Origin: Culturomica massiliensis
Lineage (GTDB): Bacteria; Bacteroidota; Bacteroidia; Bacteroidales; Marinifilaceae
Assembly (NCBI RefSeq): GCF_900091655.1
Contig: NZ_LT594621.1
Coordinates: 3,556,188 to 3,620,187 of the forward strand
Direction of reading: 5' to 3'
DNA length: 64,000 bases
The notes beneath the pieces were generated by a model. The model searched no databases. It saw only the letters and a list, made by a program, of their open reading frames with translations, and was not told the DNA's origin. Positions 36,327 to 45,433 of this stretch are shown one piece after another (positions within the stretch are counted from its first letter, which is position 1; each line of letters opens with the position of its first letter). The position numbers and the translations under genes are program-made.

Positions 36327-36337
36327 GCTTACTAAGC
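36327..36337. repeat. Boundary palindrome of operon B
   Basis: GCTTACTAAGC, 95 bp before the susC B ATG. The downstream side (AGGTTTACACTTAG) is the same as in operon C, and the upstream side is unique. Confidence 0.85.
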
Positions 36338-36432
36338 AGGTTTACACTTAGAATAAAGACTTATAAAACATTATTTTAAGAGCAATTTAATAGAATGAGA
36401 CAAGATTTAACAATAATACAAACAGCCTAAAT

Positions 36433-39400
36433 ATGTCTAACTTAAAATTAAAATGTATGAGAAAATTAATCGGACTATTTGTTTTCCTGACTTTTGTCGG
36501 AATGCAGATATGTTTTGCTCAAACGCGTGAGATAACCGGTACGGTTATCAATAAAAGTGACCGAATGCCGTTGCCGGGTGTTACCGTCATGGTCAAAGGT
36601 GAACCGGGTAATGGGACTGCAACGGACATCAATGGTAAATTTGCATTAAAAATAAAAGAAAATGCCATTTTGGTAATAAGTTTTATTGGTATGCAAACCC
36701 AAGAAGTCAGTGTTGCCGGCAAAACAAATCTAACCATTGAATTAACGCCATCTGCAGAGACTCTGGATGAAGTAATGGTTGTTGCTTATGGTACGGCTAA
36801 AAATTCAAGTTTTACCGGTTCTGCTAAAGTGGTAAGTAGTGAAAAACTGGCAAAAATCCAGACCTCCAGCATTACAAAGGCATTGGAGGGGGCATCTCCT
36901 GGAGTACAGGTTGTAAGTGCTTCCGGACAACCGGGTGAGAATGCAACGATTCGTATCCGTGGTGTCGGCTCCATTAATGCTTCCAATACGCCACTATATG
37001 TAGTTGATGGTGTTCCTTTTTCTGGTTATTTAAACTCAATCAATCCTGCGGATATTGAAAGTATGACTATTTTAAAAGATGCTGCAGCTAACTCTCTTTA
37101 TGGTTCTCGTGCCGCAAATGGTGTAATTGTAATTACGACTAAAAAAGGAAAAGCAGGGAAACCTATTGTCTCTTTGGATATGAAATGGGGAATTAACAGT
37201 CGGGGAATTCCATCATACGATATGATTAAGAATCCTGGAAAATATTATGAAGCAGCATGGACGGCTCTTCGTAATAATTTACAATACAATGGGGAATTGT
37301 CTGCTGCAGAGGCTGATGCAGAAGCAACCCGTACATTGGTAAATGAACTGGGAGGATATAATAATTATAATGTACCCGACGACCAGTTGGTCATAAATGG
37401 GAAATTGAATCCTGCAGCTAAATTATTATATCATGACGATTGGGCTGATGAAGCTTTTTCAAATAAATTACGTCAGGAATACCAATTTTCATATCAAGGA
37501 GGTAGTGATAAAACAAAATATTACATGTCATTGGGCTTTCTGGATGATAAAGGTTATGTTGAAAATTCAGGATTCAGAAGATATACAGCTCGTGTAAATC
37601 TGGACCAGGAATTAACGTCATGGTTTAAAGCTGGTGCAAATTTAGCGTATGCCAATACATTGCAGAATTTTCCTAACTCCGGTACAAGTGCATATGCAAA
37701 TCAATTTATGTTTTCACAAGGTATTGCTCCTATTTATCCTGTATATTTATATGATCGTGAAGGGAATAGACAATACGATAAAGACGGAAATGTAATATAT
37801 GATTACGGAACAGCATCAGAGTTCGGTTACTCTCGTAAATATGCATCCAATTCTAATCCGATAGCAACTCAGATATTAGATATCCATGATTATAAAACAG
37901 ATGCTTTTGACGGGAACACATATATGGAAGTATCTTTCTTAAAAGACTTCAAATTCCGGGCTAATTTTGCCTACAACAATTCAAACCGGAAAGACATCGA
38001 TTATCAAAATGCTTTATATGGCGATGCTAAAAATGTAGGAGGACGTGCATATCATTATCAGTACAAGAGAGATGTTATGACTTTTAACCAGATTTTATCA
38101 TGGAATCGGGATTTTGGAAGACACAACATCAGTGCTTTAGCCGGCCATGAAGCTTATAAAGAAGATTACTATTATCTAGAAGTATCGAAAGAAAATTTTT
38201 ACTATCCAGGTAATCCGGAATTGGCAAATGCTGCAAAAATTACCGGAGCAACATCTTACAAGAATTCAAGAAGAATCGAGTCCTATTTCGCAAAGGCCGA
38301 TTATAGTTTTGATAACCGTTATTATGCTTCTTTGTCTTTCCGGCGAGATGCTTCATCACGTTTCCATAAAGACAACAGATGGGGTAATTTCTGGGCAATA
38401 GGCGCTTCTTGGAGAGTTTCTCAGGAAAATTTCATGCAAAATGTAAGTTGGATACAAAATCTGAAATTGAAAGCCAGTTATGGAACCAATGGGGTTGAGA
38501 ACATATTGGATCCAGCTGGATACGAACAATGGTATGCTTGGCAAGATCAGTATGGGATCACTTCTGACGGAACGAACCTTGGTCTGAATCCTTCTTATTA
38601 TAAAGGCAACCGGAGTCTGACCTGGGAAAAGTCTAAAAACTTCAATGTCGGTATTGAAACAGACCTTTTTGACTGGTTTTCATTAGATGCAGAATATTTT
38701 ATCCGTAAATCAGACGATTTACTTTTTAATCGGCCGCTTCCCCCATCTTCCGGCTTTACTTCCTATCCAGACAATATTGGTTCTATGAAAAATCAGGGAG
38801 TAGAATTTGACTTGACTTTTAATATTTTCAAACAAACCGAATTTAAATGGTCTGTCAATTTGAATTTAACACACTATACGAATGAGATTACCAAATTACC
38901 GCCTGAATTTAAAGAATCGGGTATTATATCCGGTAACAAGAAATATATGGAAGGACATTCCATTTATGATTTCTATTTAGAAAGATATTTAGGCGTTGAT
39001 CCGGCAAACGGTAAAGCGATGTATTATACCAATAATGCAGAAGTTGCAAACGGAACTTTGGCAAATGGTAAGATGTTCACTTATATCAATTCCAATGCGA
39101 CACAAGAATACACCGGAGATTCTGCAATTCCGGATGTATACGGTGCTTTCACCAGTAATTGGGCATATAAAGGATTCGATCTTTCCTTTATGATGAATTA
39201 TCAGATTGGAGGTAAACTGTACGATAGTAATTATGCTGCTTATATGGGGAATGATTTAGGTAGCGGATTCCATAAGGATGTTTTAAAAGCATGGACTCCA
39301 ACCAATGTTAATACCAATGTTCCAATTCATCAACAAAATTACCAGGATGCTACAGGACGGTCGGATAGGTTTTTGACAGATGCCTCTTTCCTGGCCATAA

Positions 39401-39606
39401 AGAATATTATGCTGGGATATACATTCCCGAAACATATATGCAACAAATTACATATTGAAAACCTTAGAATTTATGCTGTGGCAGATAATGTGGCATTATT
39501 CTCAAAACGTCAGGGGATGGATCCCAGACAGTATATCTCCGGTGCGACAGGTTATAATTTTGCCCCAATCAGAACAGTATCGTTTGGTATTAATATGAAA
39601 TTCTAA
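36433..39606 (+). CDS. SusC/RagA family TonB-linked transporter (operon B)
   Basis: A 1057-residue transporter. The signal region (through QICFAQ) is almost identical at DNA level to that of operon A on the opposite strand. A carboxypeptidase-D-like domain follows (EITGTVINKSDRMPLPG), then ETLDEVMVVAYG and a plug with TILKDAAANSLYGSRAANGV. The barrel ends in F-G-I-N-M-K-F. There is no STN domain. The body of the gene is noticeably more AT-rich than susC A, D and E. susD B follows 11 bp downstream. The downstream lipoprotein found in A, C and D is missing here. Confidence 0.93.
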   Translation: MSNLKLKCMRKLIGLFVFLTFVGMQICFAQTREITGTVINKSDRMPLPGVTVMVKGEPGNGTATDINGKFALKIKENAILVISFIGMQTQEVSVAGKTNLTIELTPSAETLDEVMVVAYGTAKNSSFTGSAKVVSSEKLAKIQTSSITKALEGASPGVQVVSASGQPGENATIRIRGVGSINASNTPLYVVDGVPFSGYLNSINPADIESMTILKDAAANSLYGSRAANGVIVITTKKGKAGKPIVSLDMKWGINSRGIPSYDMIKNPGKYYEAAWTALRNNLQYNGELSAAEADAEATRTLVNELGGYNNYNVPDDQLVINGKLNPAAKLLYHDDWADEAFSNKLRQEYQFSYQGGSDKTKYYMSLGFLDDKGYVENSGFRRYTARVNLDQELTSWFKAGANLAYANTLQNFPNSGTSAYANQFMFSQGIAPIYPVYLYDREGNRQYDKDGNVIYDYGTASEFGYSRKYASNSNPIATQILDIHDYKTDAFDGNTYMEVSFLKDFKFRANFAYNNSNRKDIDYQNALYGDAKNVGGRAYHYQYKRDVMTFNQILSWNRDFGRHNISALAGHEAYKEDYYYLEVSKENFYYPGNPELANAAKITGATSYKNSRRIESYFAKADYSFDNRYYASLSFRRDASSRFHKDNRWGNFWAIGASWRVSQENFMQNVSWIQNLKLKASYGTNGVENILDPAGYEQWYAWQDQYGITSDGTNLGLNPSYYKGNRSLTWEKSKNFNVGIETDLFDWFSLDAEYFIRKSDDLLFNRPLPPSSGFTSYPDNIGSMKNQGVEFDLTFNIFKQTEFKWSVNLNLTHYTNEITKLPPEFKESGIISGNKKYMEGHSIYDFYLERYLGVDPANGKAMYYTNNAEVANGTLANGKMFTYINSNATQEYTGDSAIPDVYGAFTSNWAYKGFDLSFMMNYQIGGKLYDSNYAAYMGNDLGSGFHKDVLKAWTPTNVNTNVPIHQQNYQDATGRSDRFLTDASFLAIKNIMLGYTFPKHICNKLHIENLRIYAVADNVALFSKRQGMDPRQYISGATGYNFAPIRTVSFGINMKF

Positions 39607-39617
39607 AAGTAAACATT

Positions 39618-41087
39618 ATGAAGAAGACATTTATAAACTATTTAATTGTTCCTGTGATCTTAGTCATGTCGGGAGCTTGTAGTTCTGATTTTTTGGATAC
39701 AAAACCTACAGGATCCTTATCCCAGGATCAGCAGGATGAGGTTGCCATAGAAGACCCTATCAAAGCGTTTTCTCCCATCATATCCGGATTGTATAATTCA
39801 ATGGTAGGTTATTATAGTCAGCATGATGAATTCGGACATCCCACTGTATTTTTAGCTACAGATTTAATGGCCAATGACATGGTTCAACTTGCAAATCATT
39901 GGTTCTACAGTTATTATCAAAATGATAATCGGATGGCCAATTACCGTTCTTCAAGTCATTATTGGACGAAACTGTATTATCCATTGATTTATAATTGTAA
40001 CCTTGTATTGAAATCTTATCCACGTGAAGGATATGATAATTTGTCAAATGATGCAAAAATTTTAGCGGGTCAGGCACTAGCAATTCGTGCTAATAGTTAC
40101 TATTATTTGGTACGTCTATTTGCTAAAAACTATAAAGGAAATGAAGATGGGCCGGGTGTCCCGATTTGGTTAGCAGAGACAGATGCGGCAGATCATCAAC
40201 CAAGAGCTAAAATCAGTGCTGTATATACACGAATTGTCCAAGATCTGGAAGACGCGATTAAATTGCTGGAAGGCCAACCTCGCGAAAGCATCAATAATGT
40301 GGATTATTATACTGCATGTGCAATTTTAGCGGATGTATCATTGACAATAAATAATTGGGGAGATGCTGTAAAATATGCACAGGAAGCTCGTAAAGGATCT
40401 GCGACTTTATCTACAATAGATACTTATATGAGTCAATTTAAAGGTAATCTCAATGCCAGTGAATGGATATGGGGTATGGATATAAATGGTGAAAATACCA
40501 ATTTATATGCTTCTTTATACTCTCACCTTGATAATACAATTGACGGATATTGTGGTATTGGAGTATACAAAGCCTGGGATGCACGTCTTTATGAACAAAT
40601 CCCTCAAACCGATGTAAGACGCCAATGTGCGCTGCCAAACAATCAATACATTAGTATGAAATATCAGACTCCCGGAGATTTTACAGGCGATATTTGCTAC
40701 ATTAGAATTGCTGAGATGTATCTGATTGAAGCCGAAGCCCAGGCGCGTGCTGGAAATGACGGTCTTGCTCAAAATGTTTTATACGAATTAGTGAAAAATC
40801 GTGATCCGCAAGCAACAAAATCAACAAAAACAGGTAATGATTTAATTGAAGAGATTTTATTTCAAAAACGTATTGAAATGTGGGGAGAAGGTCGTTCTTG
40901 GTTTGATTTGAAACGTATCGGAGGAAGCATTGAGAGAAAAAATACAATTAATGGTGTTGCGACCAACCATCGTGTAGATGCGCAGTTGCAATTTGGACCA
41001 AATGACAATCGCTGGGTATTCCAGATTCCTAAAAAAGAAATTGAAGCCAATCAAAATATTAATGAAGAGGATCAGAATCCGGCATAA
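39618..41087 (+). CDS. SusD/RagB family surface lipoprotein (operon B)
   Basis: A 489-residue lipoprotein: MKKTFINYLIVPVILVMSGAC (lipobox SGAC). SusD helices include LAGQALAIRANSYYYLVRLFA, and the C-terminal EILFQKRIEMWGEGRSWFDLKRIGG is the family signature. It partners the SusC encoded 11 bp upstream and is expected to bind the transported ligand at the cell surface. The ligand cannot be read from sequence. A perfect 12-bp hairpin follows at 41134. Confidence 0.93.
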   Translation: MKKTFINYLIVPVILVMSGACSSDFLDTKPTGSLSQDQQDEVAIEDPIKAFSPIISGLYNSMVGYYSQHDEFGHPTVFLATDLMANDMVQLANHWFYSYYQNDNRMANYRSSSHYWTKLYYPLIYNCNLVLKSYPREGYDNLSNDAKILAGQALAIRANSYYYLVRLFAKNYKGNEDGPGVPIWLAETDAADHQPRAKISAVYTRIVQDLEDAIKLLEGQPRESINNVDYYTACAILADVSLTINNWGDAVKYAQEARKGSATLSTIDTYMSQFKGNLNASEWIWGMDINGENTNLYASLYSHLDNTIDGYCGIGVYKAWDARLYEQIPQTDVRRQCALPNNQYISMKYQTPGDFTGDICYIRIAEMYLIEAEAQARAGNDGLAQNVLYELVKNRDPQATKSTKTGNDLIEEILFQKRIEMWGEGRSWFDLKRIGGSIERKNTINGVATNHRVDAQLQFGPNDNRWVFQIPKKEIEANQNINEEDQNPA

Positions 41088-41133
41088 TAAAATCTAGATT
41101 TTAATATTTTTCTAGATCAGTTTAATTGCCATT

Positions 41134-41169
41134 ATCGTGCAAATGGAGTTCTGCTTTCATTTGCACGAT
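41134..41169 (+). terminator. 12-bp hairpin between susD B and the unknown secreted protein gene
   Basis: ATCGTGCAAATG and CATTTGCACGAT pair perfectly around a 12-base loop, followed by TTTGTTATTTC. It is a candidate internal terminator or attenuator. Confidence 0.75.
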
Positions 41170-41203
41170 TTTGTTATTTCATACAATGCTAAAATTTCAA
41201 TCC

Positions 41204-41956
41204 ATGAAAAAAATATTCATATTTTTCCTGACTTTATGTCCTTGTATCGGATATACGCAACCTCCGGTTGGTGCTGAATTTATAGACAGCAATCCATTTA
41301 ATATAATAGACCGAGAAATCAGTGTTGATTATTCTTCCCTTAATAATTTGTTCGATGCTTTCAGAAATAATCAGAATATTGAAGCCAACCAAATTTTTTC
41401 CCTTTTTCAAAATAGATTTGAAGGTAGCCCTTTCTTATTACAAGAATGGAAAAATTCTTCTGTAATCTTAAAAAGCGGAGAAAAAATAAATTATGATCTA
41501 TTATACAATGTGTTTAAAAATGAGTTTTGGATAAAAAAGGAAGAAGGAATAAAATTATTATTATTTACAGAAGATGTCGATCATGTTGAATTTGATAATA
41601 AAAAATTTGTCAGAAAAACATATCCTTTGGGAAAAGACATAAAAGAGGGATTGTTACAGATAATAACGAACGATAAATATCCATTATTCAAATTATATAC
41701 GTGTATTTTTTTACGAGAAGAAGCTGAATCTACCGGCTATGAGTCAAAAAAAAGAGATAAATTTCAAATTCGAGAGCAACTTTATTATCAAGATAAAAAA
41801 GGACACTTATATTCGATTTCTACAAAAAAAGATGATTTCTTTAAAATATTCGGAGATAAATCCTCTATTGTAGGAGCGTACTGTAAGATCAATAAATTAA
41901 AATACAGAAAGGAGGAGGACATAATTAAACTGTTTCACTATTATTCAACACTATAA
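41204..41956 (+). CDS. Unknown secreted protein of the SusCD array (operon B copy)
   Basis: From the ATG at 41204 the protein has 250 residues, with signal peptide MKKIFIFFLTLCPCIGYTQ; an upstream start at 41126 would run through the hairpin and hide the signal. I do not recognise the family. It is homologous to the protein at 54949-55644: both have a FL..EW....V.L.SGE segment, RDKFQ/KDKFQ followed by LYYQ, and the C-terminal FGDK...G.Y.K.NKLK..E..IK.F.YY. It is lysine-rich, the gene is very AT-rich, and it is probably periplasmic or outer-membrane associated. In operon D the same gene precedes the protease. Confidence 0.8.
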   Translation: MKKIFIFFLTLCPCIGYTQPPVGAEFIDSNPFNIIDREISVDYSSLNNLFDAFRNNQNIEANQIFSLFQNRFEGSPFLLQEWKNSSVILKSGEKINYDLLYNVFKNEFWIKKEEGIKLLLFTEDVDHVEFDNKKFVRKTYPLGKDIKEGLLQIITNDKYPLFKLYTCIFLREEAESTGYESKKRDKFQIREQLYYQDKKGHLYSISTKKDDFFKIFGDKSSIVGAYCKINKLKYRKEEDIIKLFHYYSTL

Positions 41957-41970
41957 TATATTTCGTCATT

Positions 41971-42005
41971 AAAAAAGGAACGGTTTGAAATCGTTCCTTT
42001 TTTTA
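41971..42005 (+). terminator. Terminator at the end of operon B
   Basis: AAAAAGGAACG and CGTTCCTTTTT-type arms around GTTTGAAAT form a strong stem followed by a T run. Confidence 0.85.
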
Positions 42006-42043
42006 TACCTATGATTATCATACTGTACTGTATAATATATAAA

Positions 42044-42143
42044 ATTATGTAACCATCTTCGTCATATCCGATAATGCCTTTTTCTCTCCTTCTCATACCT
42101 ACCCCATTCTTTCGCTTCCCTTGACATACCACGCTTACTAAGC
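42044..42143 (+). repeat. Cassette tail repeat before operon C (100 bp)
   Basis: The stretch from TTATGTAACCATCTTCG to the palindrome is repeated before operons D (48173-48272) and E (about 59498-59596) with a few substitutions. It lies at the end of one operon and directly before the leader of the next. Confidence 0.85.
42133..42143. repeat. Boundary palindrome of operon C
   Basis: GCTTACTAAGC, 95 bp before the susC C ATG. The following 95-bp leader is almost identical to that of operon B, while the preceding 90 bp match those of D and E. Confidence 0.85.
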
Positions 42144-42238
42144 AGGTTTACACTTAGAATAAAGACTTATAAAACATTATTTTAAGTGTAATTTAATAGA
42201 ATGAGACAAGATTTAACAATAATACAAACAGCCTAAAT

Positions 42239-45200
42239 ATGTCTAACTTAAAATTAAAATGTATGAGAAAATTAATCGGACTATTTGTTTTCCTAATGTT
42301 TTTGGGAATACAATTTAGTATGGCTCAGGAAAAGCAAGTGACCGGTAAGGTTACGGATGCCACAGATGGTCTGCCGCTTCCTGGAGTTACAATTATGGTA
42401 AAAGGTTCTTCTATCGGGACAGCTACCGATATAGAAGGAAATTATTCATTAAAAGTTCCTCAGAATGCAGTATTGGTATTTTCATTTGTAGGAATGAAGG
42501 ATCAGGAGATTGCAGTTACAGGCAAGAATGTTATTAATGTTAAAATGGTTTCGAAAACAGAAGCTTTGGATGAAGTTATGGTGGTTGCTTATGGAACAGC
42601 AAAAAAAGAATCATTTACAGGTTCTGCCGCAGTTGTGGATAATAAAAAATTATCAAAGCGAACGGTAGCCAATATTTCTAAAGCTATTGATGGTCAGACA
42701 ACAGGTGTCGTAGCTACTTCTGGAGGAGGACAACCGGGAGACGGCGCTTCAATCCGTATACGTGGATATGGTTCCATCAATGCATCCAGTAATCCTTTGT
42801 ATGTAGTTGATGGAATTCCTTATGACGGAACACTTAGTGCTATCAACCCGAATGATATTGAATCTATGACGATTTTAAAAGATGCTTCCGCTGGAGCGTT
42901 GTATGGAGCTCGTGGAGCTAATGGTGTCGTAATCATTAATACCAAAAAAGGAAAAGCTGAAAAGACGAATGTCAATCTGAAAGCCTCCTGGGGATGGTCA
43001 TCCAGAGGAATTAAAAACTACAATCTTGTAAACCAAAAAGAATTTGTACAGTTAACCTATGAAGCTCTTCGAAATGATTATATTTTTAACAGTAATTATG
43101 ACTGGGAAACGGCCAAGGTATTGGCAATGAATAGTTTGTCATCCACATTAGGAGGAGAGAGTTATAACCCTTTTAAAAATTATACTTGGGAAACAATTAT
43201 TGATCCCAGTACAGAGCAAATTCAGGATGATGCCAAAGCAGCTTGGGATGAAAGTTGGATGGATCGGATTAACCGGAAAAATGCTTTACGACAGGAATAC
43301 CAGTTTTCTATTTCCGGAGGTACAGAAAAAACACAGACATTGTTTTCATTGGGTTATTTAAATGAAGATGGTGTTTTGGAAACGACAAAGTTTGAACGTT
43401 ACAATGCACGTTTAAATTTGGATAATCAACCCAAGTTTTGGCTAAAAGCCGGTTTAAATATAGCATTTTCACATTCTAAGCAAAATTATTCTATGTATAC
43501 CGGAAGTTCAAATTCCAATGTTTGGTATACAGCCCAATTTATGGCTCCAATCTATCCTGTATATATGAAAGACAGTAAAGGAAATGATCTTTTAGATGAA
43601 AATGGTAAAAAACAATTGGACTACGGAAAAAACCGTCCAAAACTAAGTAATTTTAATTCGATCGCTACATTGGAGGATGATAAATCGGATTTAAAAAACG
43701 ATAACTTAAGTGCAAGAACATATCTTACTTTGGGATCAGATGACGAGAAAGCTGGAATACTAAAAGGATTAAAATTTACAATGAATTTCGGAGTAGATTA
43801 TTTGAACCAAAATCAAATGAATTATTACAATATGTATCATGGAAATTTTTCTTCCAGTAAAGGCTTGTTATCTAAATATAATACCCGTACCCAAAGTTAT
43901 ACATTTAATCAATTGCTTACTTATAATCGTTCTTTTGCTGATCATAGTTTTGACGTGATGCTCGGACATGAATATTATGATTATAGATACAATTATTTGT
44001 ATGGGAGTAAAACCGGATTAGTTGATGGAATTTTTGAATTGGCTCCCGCAACTACAGTTAATGGAACTAGTTCTTATCAGCAAGACTACAGGATTGAATC
44101 ATGGTTAGCTCGTTTGAATTACAATTATAAAGAAAAATATTATTTATCAGGAAGTTTCCGTACAGATGGTTCTTCTAGATTCCATCAGGATAATCGTTGG
44201 GGTAATTTTTGGTCAGTTGGAGCTAATTGGAGAGTTTCTCAAGAAGACTTTTTACACAACACAGATTGGTTAGATAATTTAGCCTTAAAAGTAAGTTATG
44301 GCGTACAAGGGAATGATGACTTACTTGATTCTCAGGGATATTCCATCTATTATGCTTGGCAAAGTTTTTATGATTTAACGTGGCCAAATGCAAATAATGC
44401 AGGAGGAGCTATTTCTTCATTGGAAAACAAGGATATTACCTGGGAAAAAAATAAAAACCTAAATATTGGTTTAGATTCCCGCTTTTTTAATGGACGTCTT
44501 GAATTTGCGATGGAATATTATAACAAAAAAACTACTGATATGTTATTATCATTTCCGATGGCTCTTTCTACAGGATTTGGTGGATATTCTGCCAATGTAG
44601 GAGAAATGGTAAATCAGGGATTCGAATTTACACTAGGGGGAACAATTATTGACAAGACTGATTTCAGATGGAAGACAACTTTAATGGTATCTACTGTAAA
44701 AAATGAAGTAAAAAAATTAACGGATAGTTCGGACGAAATGATTAATGGAATATACAGCATTAAAGTGGGTAAAGCAATAAACACATTCTATATAGCTAAA
44801 TCGGCAGGAGTAGACCCTGCTACAGGAGCACAACTTTACTGGGCTTATGAAGCTATGGATGCGAATGGTCATGCCAGCGGTGAATACATTACTAGTGATT
44901 ATTCTGTAGCGGCCAATTGTAAATATTATTTAGGAAATCGCATTCCTGATCTTTTCGGTAGTATTAATATGGAATTCAATTTTTTGAAAAATTTTGATGT
45001 ATCTGTATTGTCAACCTATTCTGTGGGAGGAAAAGTGTATGATGGCTTGTATCAGGGAAGTATGAATATTCAGTATGCCGGTGATACGTGGAACAAGCAT
45101 TCTATGAGACGCTGGAGCAAACCAGGAGACATAACAGATGTCCCACGTGTTGGTCTTAACCCGAAAAACACACCAACTGACCGATTTTTGGTGGATGCAT

Positions 45201-45421
45201 CTTATTTTGCCATAAAAAATATCACTGTCGGTTATACATTACCAAACCGGATTCTCAATAGAGCTGGTATTGAATCCTTAAGAGTTTTTTGTACTTTGGA
45301 TAACCTTGCTTTATTTACTCATTTAGATGGTATGGACCCACAATACAATTTTTCAGGAGGAACAGATTACAAATATGCTCCGAATAAAACAATTTCTGTT
45401 GGTGTAGATATAAATTTTTAA
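42239..45421 (+). CDS. SusC/RagA family TonB-linked transporter (operon C)
   Basis: A 1060-residue transporter. The first 18 residues match the other array members, but the signal end differs (IQFSMAQ) and the next domain begins EKQVTGKVTDATDGLPLPG. Further on, VGMKDQEIAVTGKNVINV matches operons A and E, and EALDEVMVVAYGTAK matches operon B, so the N-terminal region is a patchwork. The plug has TILKDASAGALYGARGANGV. The barrel ends in V-G-V-D-I-N-F. There is no STN domain. The gene is AT-rich, like operon B. susD C follows 12 bp downstream. Confidence 0.93.
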   Translation: MSNLKLKCMRKLIGLFVFLMFLGIQFSMAQEKQVTGKVTDATDGLPLPGVTIMVKGSSIGTATDIEGNYSLKVPQNAVLVFSFVGMKDQEIAVTGKNVINVKMVSKTEALDEVMVVAYGTAKKESFTGSAAVVDNKKLSKRTVANISKAIDGQTTGVVATSGGGQPGDGASIRIRGYGSINASSNPLYVVDGIPYDGTLSAINPNDIESMTILKDASAGALYGARGANGVVIINTKKGKAEKTNVNLKASWGWSSRGIKNYNLVNQKEFVQLTYEALRNDYIFNSNYDWETAKVLAMNSLSSTLGGESYNPFKNYTWETIIDPSTEQIQDDAKAAWDESWMDRINRKNALRQEYQFSISGGTEKTQTLFSLGYLNEDGVLETTKFERYNARLNLDNQPKFWLKAGLNIAFSHSKQNYSMYTGSSNSNVWYTAQFMAPIYPVYMKDSKGNDLLDENGKKQLDYGKNRPKLSNFNSIATLEDDKSDLKNDNLSARTYLTLGSDDEKAGILKGLKFTMNFGVDYLNQNQMNYYNMYHGNFSSSKGLLSKYNTRTQSYTFNQLLTYNRSFADHSFDVMLGHEYYDYRYNYLYGSKTGLVDGIFELAPATTVNGTSSYQQDYRIESWLARLNYNYKEKYYLSGSFRTDGSSRFHQDNRWGNFWSVGANWRVSQEDFLHNTDWLDNLALKVSYGVQGNDDLLDSQGYSIYYAWQSFYDLTWPNANNAGGAISSLENKDITWEKNKNLNIGLDSRFFNGRLEFAMEYYNKKTTDMLLSFPMALSTGFGGYSANVGEMVNQGFEFTLGGTIIDKTDFRWKTTLMVSTVKNEVKKLTDSSDEMINGIYSIKVGKAINTFYIAKSAGVDPATGAQLYWAYEAMDANGHASGEYITSDYSVAANCKYYLGNRIPDLFGSINMEFNFLKNFDVSVLSTYSVGGKVYDGLYQGSMNIQYAGDTWNKHSMRRWSKPGDITDVPRVGLNPKNTPTDRFLVDASYFAIKNITVGYTLPNRILNRAGIESLRVFCTLDNLALFTHLDGMDPQYNFSGGTDYKYAPNKTISVGVDINF

Positions 45422-45433
45422 ATAAAGAATTAT

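Larger units (their letters stand above)
35796..36432. other. Divergent AT-rich intergenic region between susC A and susC B
   Basis: About 640 bp without a gene. It contains two leaders of about 100 bp, each starting at a GCTTA-C-TAAGC palindrome (35896 and 36327), and about 420 bp of very AT-rich sequence between the palindromes. No clear TTTG/TAnnTTTG promoter was found inside either leader. The leaders and first 120 bp of the two susC genes form an inverted repeat around this region. Confidence 0.7.

Noticed and set aside
41941..42132. A minus-strand reading frame (CQGKRK, MRRREKG, EDGYII) recurring in the tail repeats before operons C, D and E
   Set aside because: The frame follows from the conserved DNA repeat. 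Differences between copies change amino acids (Asp/Gly, Thr/Ile) and the segment NGVG is replaced in E, start codons are weak, and the frame overlaps the palindrome. There is no sign of selection for a protein.
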